Assembly: GCA_020025955.1 (NCBI GenBank)
Contig: JAHHRF010000003.1
Location: forward strand, 13,559 to 77,558
Reading direction: 5' to 3'
Length of the DNA stretch: 64,000 nucleotides
Origin: Sutterella sp.
Lineage (GTDB): Bacteria > Pseudomonadota > Gammaproteobacteria > Burkholderiales > Burkholderiaceae_F
Under the pieces are notes generated by a model, which did not search any database, had not been told where the DNA came from, and saw nothing but the letters and a program-made list of their open reading frames with translations. Positions 8,984-17,912 of this stretch are shown here, in pieces; position 1 is the stretch's first letter, and every line of letters begins with the position of its first letter. Both the position numbers and the translations under genes were made by a program.

Positions 8984-9003
8984 CGTTCTCAAGACCGAGA
9001 ACG
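8984..9003. promoter_or_regulatory. Inverted repeat upstream of mnmE
   Basis: CGTTCTC (8984-8990) and GAGAACG (8997-9003) form a perfect 7-base inverted repeat with a 6-base spacer, 26 bases before the mnmE start. It could be an operator or a 5' leader hairpin. Nothing in the sequence decides between them. Confidence 0.35.
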
Positions 9004-9107
9004 CTTCATAATATCGGGGAAAATTTTAATACCGAGGCGCGTGCGATAGCGGGCAAACCCTGCTCTTTCTTTTTTAAAAGGCACGCGCTTTACTTCTTTG
9101 TGCACTT

Positions 9108-9401
9108 ATGTCCCTTACGCCTAAAAACCGTTCTACCCCCTTAGATGCCCCGTTGTTGGGGGTCTGTTTAGGGGTGATTTTATCGATCCCCTTAATGGGC
9201 ATTTTGGCCGTCGTCTTCGGGTCCGACTACGACAGTCGTGTCTGGATTTATGGGCTGGGGATGCTCTGGAGTGTCGTGGGGGCGTTGTCGGTCTTTTTCG
9301 CGACCTACAAGAACCCCGGCGCCTTAACCGGTAAGCGCTTAGTGCTTTGGTGCGTGAGCGTCTGGATCTGGCCCTTAGTGCTCTTGGTTAAACGTCGTTA
9401 A
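9108..9401 (+). CDS. Small membrane protein of unknown function
   Basis: I do not recognise this 97-residue protein. It has three hydrophobic segments, roughly residues 14-36, 44-66 and 79-93, and a basic C-terminus (VKRR), so it should sit in the inner membrane. It is encoded on the plus strand between mnmE and yidC, which are on the minus strand and are usually neighbours. It is followed at once by a bidirectional terminator, which suggests a real transcription unit. Codon use looks like that of the surrounding genes. Confidence 0.65.
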   Translation: MSLTPKNRSTPLDAPLLGVCLGVILSIPLMGILAVVFGSDYDSRVWIYGLGMLWSVVGALSVFFATYKNPGALTGKRLVLWCVSVWIWPLVLLVKRR

Positions 9402-9418
9402 CCGCGAGACCGATATAA

Positions 9419-9448
9419 AAAATGGGATGCCCTGCGGCATCCCATTTT
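9419..9448. terminator. Bidirectional intrinsic terminator
   Basis: GGGATGCC (9424-9431) pairs with GGCATCCC (9436-9443) around a 4-base loop. An A run precedes the stem and a T run follows it, so it can end both the 97-residue gene and yidC, which converge here. Confidence 0.85.
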
Positions 9449-9474
9449 CGTAGGGTCGTCTAGATCGTCGCCAC

Positions 9475-11157
9475 TTAGTTCTTTAAGCGCTTCGCACGCT
9501 CAGCGGCAATCGTCTTGTTGATCCACCACTGCTGTGCGATCGAGAGGATGTTATTGGTGAGCCAGTAGAGGACGAGCCCCGAGGCAAACACGAAGAACAT
9601 CACCGAGAAGACGACCGGCATGATGTACATCATGCGAGCCTGAACCGGATCCGTGGGCTTGGGATTCAAGAGAATCTGCAAGAACATGGTCACGGCCATC
9701 AAGGTCGGCAACACAAACCAGGGATCAGGCGTAGCCAAGTCATGGATCCAGAAGATGAACGGCGCATCGCGCAATTCCACGGAACCCTGAAGCACCCAGT
9801 AGAGGGCCAAGAAGACCGGGATCTGTAAGAAGATCGGTAAGCACCCACCCATCGGATTGATTTTTTCCGTGCGGTAGAGTTCCATCATGGCCTGGTTCAA
9901 GCGCTGCTTGTCATCCTTGTACTTGTCCTGGAGGGCCTTCATGCGCGGCGTCACTTCCTTCATACGCGCCATGGAGCGGTAGCCCGCGGCGGAAATCGGA
10001 TAGAGCGCCAACTTCACGAGGATCGTCAAGAGGACGATGGCCCAACCCCAGTTACCCACGAGGTTGTGAATCTGGGAAAGAATCCAGTAGATGGGCTTAG
10101 CCAAGAACGTCAACCAACCATAGTCAACCACGAGTTCAAGACCCGGAGCGACCTGTTCGAGGTGCGACTGGAGCTGCGGACCGGAGTACATCACGGCTTC
10201 GGTCGTAGCGCTCGCGCCCGGTGCCACGGCAGCCATCGGAACGATGGAGCCCACGGCAAAGAGGTTACGGCTCAACTGGTCAACGTAGTTCTTACGTTCT
10301 TTGCCTTCGGTCGGCACCCAAGCCGTCACGAAGTGGTGCTGAACCATGGCCACCCAACCGTTGTTGGCGTTCTTCTTGAAGTCAGCGTCCTTATCGGCGA
10401 TGTCTTCGAAGGTGACCTTCTGGAACTTGTCTTCCGCGCTATAGAAAGCGGGACCCGTGTACGTGGAGTAGAGGGTACTGTCGCCTTCAGGCTTCGCGTC
10501 GTCGCGTTCGATCTGGTAGTAAACCTTGGGTTCAATGGTCTTGTCGGTGTTGTTGATGACTTCCGTCTTCAAGGTCACACCGTAGTGATCACGCTTGAAC
10601 TGGTAGGTCTTCTTCACGGTCACGCCGTTTTGTTCGGCTTCAAAGACCACGTCGAGCTTGTCGGCATCGCCCATATCGAGCTTATCGCTCACGAGCTTGA
10701 AGACCGTACGGTGGTACGGGAACTCACCGCCCGTCAAACCGGATTCCACCACGTAGGTGTGATCCTTGTTGAGCGTGAGTAACTTCATGTCACCCAAGTT
10801 TTCCGGAACCTTGTTCCCTAAAACCAAACCCGCTAAACCAACGTCCGTCCAGCTGGGCTGACGGGGATACTCTAAGAAGGTGTTGCCAATCATGTTGGCG
10901 CCTTCCAAGTCGAAGGTCACGATCGTACGATCGGTCTTAACCGTCACGGGTTCGCGCACGGTCTTTTCTGCTTCAACGATGGAGGTCGTCGGGTTAGCTG
11001 CGCCAGTTACCGTATTGGGCGTTTCCGCCTTCTGTTCTACGGTCGGCTGACCAAAGTACGATTCACCGCCCTTATAGATCTGGTAGTTATCCCAGAGCAG
11101 GAAGCAGGACGTGAAAAAAATGACCCACAGCAGGGTGCGTTGTAAATCTTTTCCCAT
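9475..11157 (-). CDS. yidC: Membrane protein insertase YidC
   Basis: YidC inserts and folds inner-membrane proteins, alone or with Sec. This 560-residue, Gram-negative-type protein has an N-terminal membrane anchor (LLWVIFFTSCFLLWDNY), a large periplasmic domain (about residues 55-340) and the C-terminal 60KD_IMP insertase domain. That domain includes INPMGGCLPIFLQIPVFLAL and the hydrophilic cytoplasmic loop rich in Lys/Arg. I chose the ATG at 11157 (MGKDLQRTLLW). The longer frame reads back into yidD. It belongs to the rpmH-rnpA-yidD-yidC cluster. Confidence 0.96.
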   Translation of the reverse strand: MGKDLQRTLLWVIFFTSCFLLWDNYQIYKGGESYFGQPTVEQKAETPNTVTGAANPTTSIVEAEKTVREPVTVKTDRTIVTFDLEGANMIGNTFLEYPRQPSWTDVGLAGLVLGNKVPENLGDMKLLTLNKDHTYVVESGLTGGEFPYHRTVFKLVSDKLDMGDADKLDVVFEAEQNGVTVKKTYQFKRDHYGVTLKTEVINNTDKTIEPKVYYQIERDDAKPEGDSTLYSTYTGPAFYSAEDKFQKVTFEDIADKDADFKKNANNGWVAMVQHHFVTAWVPTEGKERKNYVDQLSRNLFAVGSIVPMAAVAPGASATTEAVMYSGPQLQSHLEQVAPGLELVVDYGWLTFLAKPIYWILSQIHNLVGNWGWAIVLLTILVKLALYPISAAGYRSMARMKEVTPRMKALQDKYKDDKQRLNQAMMELYRTEKINPMGGCLPIFLQIPVFLALYWVLQGSVELRDAPFIFWIHDLATPDPWFVLPTLMAVTMFLQILLNPKPTDPVQARMMYIMPVVFSVMFFVFASGLVLYWLTNNILSIAQQWWINKTIAAERAKRLKN

Positions 11158-11167
11158 AAAAAGGCCG

Positions 11168-11461
11168 TTATTTCTCTGATTGGTGGGGTTCGGAGTGCGT
11201 ATCGTCCTTCTCAGGAGGACACGCCGAACACGTATGGCGCCAATGAAATTGGGACGGAACCGGATCCCAGCCACGTCCCCCTAGGGGATGGCAGCGAAGA
11301 ATCCGTCGAATTGCCAAGTATAAGCCCTTGAGTGCGCCGTGGCGATCAATTGCTTCCATGGCGTAATTTGAGCATGACGGCACAAAGCGACATTCACGCC
11401 CCACCCACGGACTCAAAGTCAGCTGGTACAGGCGAATTAAAGCTTTGAGAATGCGTTCCAT
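11168..11461 (-). CDS. yidD: Membrane protein insertion efficiency factor YidD
   Basis: YidD is a small, membrane-associated protein that aids YidC-dependent insertion. The 97 residues show the family core LIRLYQLTLSP and CRFVPSCSNYAMEAI with its cysteines, then HPLGGRGWDPVP. The ATG at 11461 overlaps the rnpA stop (TGATG), implying translational coupling. A GTG three bases upstream is also possible. A short Cys/His-containing tail follows the conserved domain. Confidence 0.93.
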   Translation of the reverse strand: MERILKALIRLYQLTLSPWVGRECRFVPSCSNYAMEAIDRHGALKGLYLAIRRILRCHPLGGRGWDPVPSQFHWRHTCSACPPEKDDTHSEPHQSEK

Positions 11462-11946
11462 CACGATTGTGCCTTACGTTGCGGTCCTCGACGAACTTGG
11501 CGTTCAAGTCGATCAAATAAGGCGTCGGCATCACGGCGAAGGCGCTGGCGAATGGCCGGCATGGCGCCTAACTCCGCGACAATGGCTTTATAAGGCGTGC
11601 GCAGTCGCAACGACAAATCCAAGCCATGGGGCGCATGTGTGGCCAATAAGGCTTGTAATTGCGGAGCGCGATGACGAGCTGCCTCTTTCAAGATACGTTT
11701 GATTAACGCGCGGTCAATCGAACGCGGACAGTTTCGTTTTCCGACGGTTACCCCAATGCGCAACCCTGACGTCGCTTCAGGAATCCATCGGGCACTGACA
11801 GAAAAAACACCCATGGCAGTACCAAAGGTGTTTTCATTTCGCTCACGCACAAGAACCCCGAAGTCCTCACTTCGAATGAGGCGAAGACAACGGGGGTACT
11901 TGAATTTCGAATCGTGCTCTGACACGGCTCGATTGCCGTGAGTCAC
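11461..11946 (-). CDS. rnpA: Ribonuclease P protein component
   Basis: RnpA is the protein subunit of RNase P, which trims the 5' leader of tRNA precursors. The family's RNR-type basic motif appears as CPRSIDRALIKRILKEAAR, after RIGVTVGKRN. The frame starts with GTG at 11946 (161 residues), but an internal GTG at 11925 (SEHDSKFKYPRC) would give a more usual length and may be the true start. It follows rpmH by 10 bases and overlaps yidD. Confidence 0.92.
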   Translation of the reverse strand: MTHGNRAVSEHDSKFKYPRCLRLIRSEDFGVLVRERNENTFGTAMGVFSVSARWIPEATSGLRIGVTVGKRNCPRSIDRALIKRILKEAARHRAPQLQALLATHAPHGLDLSLRLRTPYKAIVAELGAMPAIRQRLRRDADALFDRLERQVRRGPQRKAQS

Positions 11947-11956
11947 ACCGCGCTAC

Positions 11957-12097
11957 TTAGAGAGCGAGGGTGTGACGGCCCTTAGCGCGACGACGGGCGA
12001 TAACGCGACGACCGCCCTTGGTGCGGCTGCGAACCAAGAAGCCGTGCGTACGGGCACGCTTGACCTTGGAGGGCTGATAGGTACGTTTGGTGGCCAT
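11957..12097 (-). CDS. rpmH: 50S ribosomal protein L34
   Basis: This 46-residue, highly basic protein reads MATKRTYQPSKVKRARTHGF and then a run with RTKGGRRVIARRRAKGR, the standard L34 sequence with one or two extra residues. It is the first gene of the rpmH-rnpA-yidD-yidC cluster and faces dnaA across a 605-base gap. An RBS-like gaggaat lies just upstream of the ATG. Confidence 0.97.
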   Translation of the reverse strand: MATKRTYQPSKVKRARTHGFLVRSRTKGGRRVIARRRAKGRHTLAL

Positions 12098-12702
12098 GAT
12101 TATTCCTCAACAGGCAAATCAACGTTATGTCGAACACGAAATCCAACACAACTGGTAAATACTTGAAAAAATAGGGAAAGCTTTCCCCGCCGAACTTCTT
12201 TTCTTTTGTCAGGAGCCCGGCTAAACCGGTATTCGATCGCTACCCGAAGAGAGGCGAACGTGACGAATCGTCCTGGGTAAACCCTGATAAAAGGGGGCGA
12301 ATCGAAGTAAAGCCCTATATTACACCTTAAGTACGCGGGGATTGTCAAACCAGAGCGGGCATTTTTCTAAAAAAACCCGTCACCTAGCGCGCTGATTTCC
12401 CCTTAGGGTTCTCCCATAGTTGTGAATGGGTTTTGACAACGGGGTCTATATATAGGGCTTCTCTCTATTTGGAGCACTCTACTTTGTGTATATCTTTATC
12501 CAAACCCCAGAAATTCACCATTATCTTTATGAAAAATAAGTAAAAAATTATTCACATGCACTTGTGAATAAATTCTGGGCAATTGTGGTTAAAGCGCCCA
12601 CAAATGGGCATTTCACGGTAAAATAACAGGATATTTTCGATTCAGTTTTTACGGACAGCCTCTATCTTGTAGTTGCCCTGTCCGAACCCTTTATTTTCAA
12701 GT
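12098..12702. other. rpmH-dnaA intergenic region with a DnaA-box pair
   Basis: This 605-base gap contains no convincing gene; an 82-codon minus-strand frame at 12100-12348 overlies the rpmH leader and promoter. Two DnaA boxes fitting TTATNCACA form an inverted pair, TTATTCACA at 12548-12556 and TGTGAATAA at 12563-12571. Weaker matches lie at 12421 and 12496, and AT-rich stretches lie around 12520-12550. The pair may serve dnaA autoregulation or be part of an origin. A stronger DnaA-box cluster lies at 21.1-21.3 kb. Confidence 0.7.
12319..12348 (-). promoter_or_regulatory. Probable rpmH promoter
   Basis: On the minus strand a perfect -35 TTGACA (12343-12348) is followed by an 18-base spacer and a -10 TGTAAT (12319-12324). 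This is the best sigma-70 match in the intergenic region and would give a leader of about 215 bases before rpmH. Confidence 0.6.
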
Positions 12703-14079
12703 ATGAGTAACTTTTGGCAAGACCTGCTCAGTCATTTTAAAAACAACCTTAAAGTGACCGATGCGATTCTCAACATCTGGTTTAAGCCGTTGCAATTCGT
12801 CCAGTGGGACCCCAGCAGCAAGGTGTTGACGTTACGCGCCCCGACTGAGAAGTATCAGACCATTAAGCAGACGTACCTCCCGATGATCCGCGATACCGCG
12901 TCGATGTTGGTGGGGGGTACCGTTCAGGTTGACCTCTTGCAGGAAATGGCGGAAGCGCCCAAGTCCACGCCGAGTCACACGCCGCACGCCGACACTCCCG
13001 CGGGGCTCCCCCAAGCGGAATTAGAGCGTCGTCGTGAAGAAACGGGCTTGATCCCGGAATTGACCTTTGAAAACTATGTGACGGGTACGGCTAACCAGTT
13101 GGCCGTGGCTGCCGCTGAGCACGTGGCGCAGACCGTCGGTCAGCAATACAACCCTTTGTATATTTACGGGGGCGTGGGCTTAGGGAAGACCCATTTGATG
13201 CAGGCCATTGGTCATCGCTATTTGGATTTCCATCCCAAGGCCAAGGTGCGTTGTGTGACGGCTCAGGACTTTATTCATGAGTACACGAGTGCTGCGCGCG
13301 CCTCTGCCACGAACCCGAAAGCCCTTCAGATGTTTGACGAGCGCTATCGTAGCCTCGACTTACTCTTAATTGACGACGTGCAGTCGTTTTCGGGCACCAA
13401 GGGGTCACAGGCCCAGTTCTACCGCGCGTTTGAAGCCTTAGTGCCTCATAACAAGCAGTTGGTGATGACGGCTGATACGTATTCGCGTGGCTTAAAAGAC
13501 ATTGAGCCCCGTTTGATTTCGCGTATGTCGCAGGGCTTGTCGGTGGCGATTGAGCCGCCGGAAATCGAAATGCGTATCGCCATTTTGATTAACAAAGCCA
13601 ATGCCATGAATTTGGTCTTGCCGGAAGAAGTGGCTGCCTTTATCGCCAAACGCTTAAAGAGCAATGTGCGTGAACTCGAAGGTGCCTTACAGCAGGTCGT
13701 CGCCTACTTACACTTCCAGCCGGAAGAAACGCAGATTTCCATTGATATGGTCAAGTACGTTTTGCGTGACGTCTTGATGGTCAATAACAATCAAATCACG
13801 ATCGAAAACATCCAGAAGGTTGTGGCCGATTACTACAACATCAAAGTCGCGGAAATGCATTCCAACCGCCGTCCGGCCAAGATTGCGCTTCCCCGACAAA
13901 TCGCCATGTACTTGGCGCGCGAACTCACGCAACACAGCCTGCCTGAAATTGGCACGAACTTCGGCGGTCGCAATCACGCCACCGTGATGCATGCGGTGCG
14001 AAAAATTACCCAGGAACGCCAGGGTAACGCCGAACTTAACCACGAAATTCACGTTCTTGAACAAATGATCAAGGGGTAA
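12703..14079 (+). CDS. dnaA: Chromosomal replication initiator protein DnaA
   Basis: DnaA binds DnaA boxes and opens the origin. The 458 residues have domain I at the N-terminus (MSNFWQDLLSHFK), a short linker, and the AAA+ domain with Walker A GGVGLGKTH (about 156-164) and Walker B LLLIDDVQ. The C-terminal DNA-binding domain carries the signature FGGRNHATVMHAV. I chose the ATG at 12703; a TTG at 12673 would add ten residues unlike the family. dnaN follows after 8 bases. No clear sigma-70 promoter stands out upstream. Confidence 0.97.
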   Translation: MSNFWQDLLSHFKNNLKVTDAILNIWFKPLQFVQWDPSSKVLTLRAPTEKYQTIKQTYLPMIRDTASMLVGGTVQVDLLQEMAEAPKSTPSHTPHADTPAGLPQAELERRREETGLIPELTFENYVTGTANQLAVAAAEHVAQTVGQQYNPLYIYGGVGLGKTHLMQAIGHRYLDFHPKAKVRCVTAQDFIHEYTSAARASATNPKALQMFDERYRSLDLLLIDDVQSFSGTKGSQAQFYRAFEALVPHNKQLVMTADTYSRGLKDIEPRLISRMSQGLSVAIEPPEIEMRIAILINKANAMNLVLPEEVAAFIAKRLKSNVRELEGALQQVVAYLHFQPEETQISIDMVKYVLRDVLMVNNNQITIENIQKVVADYYNIKVAEMHSNRRPAKIALPRQIAMYLARELTQHSLPEIGTNFGGRNHATVMHAVRKITQERQGNAELNHEIHVLEQMIKG

Positions 14080-14087
14080 AACCAATT

Positions 14088-15206
14088 ATGAAAAGCATCA
14101 ACACTACGGCTGAAGAAATCTTAAAGCCGCTCAAGATGGTCGAAGGGATTGTCGAAAAGCGTCAGACGCTGCCCATCTTAAGTAACCTCTTGATTCAACA
14201 AAACGACACCGCGGTGAAGTTCTCCTCGACCGACTTGGATATCCAGATTTCCACGTCGACGAACTTGGGGGCGCCGGGCGCTGGGGAAATCGAATACACG
14301 GTGGCTGCGGGCAAGCTCGCTAGCATCATTGGTGCCTTAAACGCCAAGGACCCCGTGAGCTTAGAGTTCGAAAAGGACACCTTGACGGTGTCGAGTGGTC
14401 GTCGCGTCTATAAGTTAAAGACCTTGCCCGCTGCGGACTATCCGATTTTGAAGACCAACCCCTGGCACACCGACTTGACGGTGGAAGCCCGCGCGCTTCG
14501 TTATCTCTTGACGATGACGAGCTTTGCGATGGCCAACCAAGACGTGCGCTACTTCTTAAATGGGGTGCTCTTAGTCGTGGACCATCGTGCTGTGCGTGCG
14601 GTCGCTACCGACACCCATCGTTTGGCTTGCTGCGACTTAGCCCTCGAAGAAGATTCGGGCAAGAATATCGAAGCCATCTTGCCGCGCAAGACCGTGCGTG
14701 AATTGATCCGCATCTTGCCTGAAGACGAAACTCCGGTGAAGTTGCACTTCTCGGACACGCAGGTCTGCTTTGAATTCGACGACGTCCTCTTTATGAGCAA
14801 ACTCGTCGAAGGTAAGTTCCCGGACTACCGTCGTGTGATCCCCAGCAAGGATTCCAACCCCCACCTCATCACCTTGAACCGTGAAGAACTCATTGGCTCG
14901 CTTCGCCGTGTGAACATCATGACGAGCGAAAAGTTCAATGGCGTTCGCTGGATCTTAAATAACAACGAACTCAAGATTCAGAGCGTCAACAATGACGTGG
15001 AAGGGGCCGACGAAACGCTCAACATTGAGTGGACGCATGACGTCTTAGACATGGGCTTTAACATCACTTATTTGGTTGAAGTGCTCACGAACCTGAAGAA
15101 TAAGGACGTGAACTTTAGCTTTGCTAGCGCCTCAGGCAGTGTTCTCATCACGATGCCCAACGACGAAGATCGTTTCCGCTACGTCGTGATGCCGATGCGC
15201 CTCTAA
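14088..15206 (+). CDS. dnaN: DNA polymerase III subunit beta (sliding clamp)
   Basis: The clamp encircles DNA and tethers polymerase III and other partners. The protein has 372 residues, near the usual 366-370, with three similar clamp domains. Recognisable segments include GIVEKRQTLPILSNLL, TDTHRLA and the C-terminal VMPMRL ending typical of beta clamps. It follows dnaA by 8 bases and precedes gyrB by 90 bases, in the classic dnaA-dnaN-gyrB order without recF. Confidence 0.97.
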   Translation: MKSINTTAEEILKPLKMVEGIVEKRQTLPILSNLLIQQNDTAVKFSSTDLDIQISTSTNLGAPGAGEIEYTVAAGKLASIIGALNAKDPVSLEFEKDTLTVSSGRRVYKLKTLPAADYPILKTNPWHTDLTVEARALRYLLTMTSFAMANQDVRYFLNGVLLVVDHRAVRAVATDTHRLACCDLALEEDSGKNIEAILPRKTVRELIRILPEDETPVKLHFSDTQVCFEFDDVLFMSKLVEGKFPDYRRVIPSKDSNPHLITLNREELIGSLRRVNIMTSEKFNGVRWILNNNELKIQSVNNDVEGADETLNIEWTHDVLDMGFNITYLVEVLTNLKNKDVNFSFASASGSVLITMPNDEDRFRYVVMPMRL

Positions 15207-15296
15207 TCGCTTCCCTTTTAGGAGAACGGGTGCCCCAACAGCGCCCGTTTCAGCGATTTTTAGAACACAACACCCAACGAATACAGGATTAAAACT

Positions 15297-17849
15297 ATGG
15301 CCGATATGGAAACGAGCGAAACCGTTGTTGAAACGACGGAGACGCCCGCTAAAGAAGAGAAGGCAATCACGTACGGCACTGAAAGCATTCAGATTCTTGA
15401 AGGCTTAGAAGCCGTGCGTAAGCGCCCCGGGATGTACATCGGGGACACGGCTGACGGCTCGGGCTTACATCACCTGGTCTACGAAGTGGTGGACAACTCC
15501 ATCGACGAAGCCTTAGCCGGCTACGCCAGCAAAGTACAAGTCACGATCCACACGGACAACTCCATTTCCGTCGTGGACGACGGGCGTGGTATTCCCACGG
15601 GGATTAAGTGGGACGACAAGCACGAGCCGAAGCGCTCGGCCGCGGAAATCGCGCTCACGGAATTGCACGCTGGGGGCAAGTTCGACAGCAACGAATACAA
15701 GATCTCCGGCGGCTTGCACGGCGTAGGGGTCTCCTGTGTGAACGCCCTGTCGACGTGGTTACGCTTGACGGTTCGTCGCGACAACGAAGCGCGCTCCCTT
15801 GAGTTTGCTCGAGGTGTCGTCAAGGACCGTATCGAAGAAATGCAAAAGGATCCGGTCTCGGGTGAAGAGACACTCGTCTCCCCCATGAAGTTGATGGGCC
15901 CCACCAACCGTCGTGGGACCGAAGTGCACTTCTTGCCGGATACGACCATCTTTGAGCACGTCACGGAATTTAACTACGACACGTTGCTCTCGCGCTTGCG
16001 TGAACTCTCCTTCTTGAATACGGGCGTTGTCATTGACCTCAAGGACGAGCGCACCGCACGTGAAGCCCACCTCCAGACGGATAAGGGGCTCATCGCCTAC
16101 GTGGAATTCAAGAATAAGAGCCGTAACGTTATCCACCCCAAGGTGTTCCATGCCAAGGAAACGGTGGAATCCAACGGGGTGCCCATTGAAGTCGAAGTCG
16201 CCATGCAGTGGCAAGACGGCTATAGCGAAGTGTTGTCCGCTTACACGAATAACATTCCGCAGCGCGACGGCGGTACCCACGTCACGGGGCTTCGTGCCGC
16301 GATGACGCGTGTGCTCAAGAACTACATCAACAACAATGACTTCGGTAAGAAGGCTGGCAAAAAGAACGATATCGATCCGGAAGGCGACGATATGCGTGAA
16401 GGCCTCACCTGCATCTTGTCGGTGAAGGTGCCGCAGCCTAAGTTCAGCTCCCAGACCAAGGACAAGTTAGTTTCCAGCGAAGTGCGTCCTGCCGTTGAAG
16501 AAGTGGTCGCACGCGAGTTGGAACTCTTCTTGGAACAGAACCCCAACGAAGCCAAGATCATCTGCGACAAGATCGTCTCGGCCGCTCGTGCGCGTGAAGC
16601 TGCCCGTAAGGCGCGTGATATCACCCGTAAGAGCTTCACGGGCGGTGGGCTGCCTGGGAAACTTGCGGACTGCCGCGAAAAGAATCCCGCCAAGAGCGAA
16701 CTCTTCCTGGTGGAAGGGGACTCCGCCGGGGGCTCGGCCAAACAGGGGCGCAATTCCTTGTTCCAAGCCATTTTGCCCTTGCGCGGTAAGATTTTGAACG
16801 TGGAAAAGGCCGCTCAAGACAAGATTCTCGACAGTGAACAGATCCGTATGCTCACCTTGGCCCTCGGGACCAATATCGGCAAGGATTTCAACATTGAGAA
16901 GTTGCGCTACCACCGTGTCATCATCATGACTGACGCGGACGTGGACGGTGCCCATATTCGTACGTTGCTCTTGACGTTCTTCTATCGTCAGATGCCGCAG
17001 TTGATTGAAAACGGTCACGTTTACATTGCACTGCCGCCGCTCTACAAGATTAAGAAGAATGCCAACGATCCGGGCGTCTTCTTGAAGGACGAACGCGAAA
17101 TGAGCGACTTCATTTTGCGTAAAGCCTTGGACGATGCGCGTCTTTATCGCGACACGGCTGCCGTGGAAGCGGACACCCCGATCCGTGGCTCCGAATTAGA
17201 AGTCTTGGTGAATGAATACCTCCAGGCCAACGAAGTCATTGCCCGCTTGCAAGGCGCCATTGACAAGGCCGCTTTGATGGCCATTGCCGCTGGGGTGAGC
17301 ATTAACTTAGAAAACACGTTCGAAGCGGAAAAGAGTGCCGAAGCGCTTCAGACCGAAATGCGTGATACCAACGTCAAGGTGGAAAGCGTCTTTGATGAAG
17401 AGGAAGAAAAGTACTTACTTAAGATTCATCGCTTGCGCCACGGCAACTGGCACACCACGACGATTACGCCGGAATTCGTTCGTAGCGACGACTACCGCAA
17501 GCTCCAGGAAAGCGCTGAGCAGCTCTCTGGGGTAATTGGTGAAGGCGCTCGCATTGCACGACCCAAGGACGAGCAAACCGTGAAGAACTTCGGGGAAGCC
17601 GTCAACTGGTTACTGCGCAATACCGAAAAGGGCTTGATCCGTACCCGCTATAAAGGGCTCGGTGAAATGAAGTGGCAGGAAATTAAAGAAACCACGATGC
17701 GTCCTGAAAACCGACGCATGCTCAAGGTCCGTATTGAAGATGCGGCCGGAGCCGACGCCATCTTCTCGATGTTGATGGGTGACGTGGTGGAAACCCGTCG
17801 CGACTTCATCGAAACGAATGCGCTCTTTGCGGGCAATATCGACGCCTAA
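15297..17849 (+). CDS. gyrB: DNA gyrase subunit B
   Basis: GyrB is the ATPase subunit that powers negative supercoiling by gyrase. It has 850 residues. The N-terminal GHKL ATPase shows VDNSIDEAL and the KISGGLHGVGVSCVNALS region. The TOPRIM domain has the VEGDSAGGSAKQGR and TDADVDGAHIRTLLL motifs. A roughly 170-residue insertion after TOPRIM is as in other Gram-negative GyrB. The last residues (IETNALFAGNIDA) match the family end. A terminator follows the stop by 10 bases. Confidence 0.97.
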   Translation: MADMETSETVVETTETPAKEEKAITYGTESIQILEGLEAVRKRPGMYIGDTADGSGLHHLVYEVVDNSIDEALAGYASKVQVTIHTDNSISVVDDGRGIPTGIKWDDKHEPKRSAAEIALTELHAGGKFDSNEYKISGGLHGVGVSCVNALSTWLRLTVRRDNEARSLEFARGVVKDRIEEMQKDPVSGEETLVSPMKLMGPTNRRGTEVHFLPDTTIFEHVTEFNYDTLLSRLRELSFLNTGVVIDLKDERTAREAHLQTDKGLIAYVEFKNKSRNVIHPKVFHAKETVESNGVPIEVEVAMQWQDGYSEVLSAYTNNIPQRDGGTHVTGLRAAMTRVLKNYINNNDFGKKAGKKNDIDPEGDDMREGLTCILSVKVPQPKFSSQTKDKLVSSEVRPAVEEVVARELELFLEQNPNEAKIICDKIVSAARAREAARKARDITRKSFTGGGLPGKLADCREKNPAKSELFLVEGDSAGGSAKQGRNSLFQAILPLRGKILNVEKAAQDKILDSEQIRMLTLALGTNIGKDFNIEKLRYHRVIIMTDADVDGAHIRTLLLTFFYRQMPQLIENGHVYIALPPLYKIKKNANDPGVFLKDEREMSDFILRKALDDARLYRDTAAVEADTPIRGSELEVLVNEYLQANEVIARLQGAIDKAALMAIAAGVSINLENTFEAEKSAEALQTEMRDTNVKVESVFDEEEEKYLLKIHRLRHGNWHTTTITPEFVRSDDYRKLQESAEQLSGVIGEGARIARPKDEQTVKNFGEAVNWLLRNTEKGLIRTRYKGLGEMKWQEIKETTMRPENRRMLKVRIEDAAGADAIFSMLMGDVVETRRDFIETNALFAGNIDA

Positions 17850-17859
17850 CAGGAAACGA

Positions 17860-17889
17860 GGGGCGGTCCCTCGGGACTGTCCCTTTTTT
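17860..17889 (+). terminator. Intrinsic terminator after gyrB
   Basis: An 11-base stem, GGGGCGGTCCC (17860-17870) with GGGACTGTCCC (17873-17883), allows two G-U pairs around a 2-base loop and is followed by six Ts. It sits only 23 bases before the next start codon, so the downstream pair needs read-through or a promoter inside gyrB. Confidence 0.8.
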
Positions 17890-17912
17890 CACGTATGGGA
17901 GGACCACTGGTC

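Noticed and set aside
10066..10782. 238-codon plus-strand frame opposite yidC
   Set aside because: It is a long antisense shadow of the yidC coding frame, with no gene-like features.
12100..12348. 82-codon minus-strand frame upstream of rpmH
   Set aside because: It overlies the rpmH promoter and leader, has no ribosome-binding site or recognisable sequence, and is better explained as non-coding.
12433..12454. TTGACA plus TATATA as a dnaA promoter
   Set aside because: The boxes are about 10 bases apart, too close for sigma-70; the combination is probably chance.
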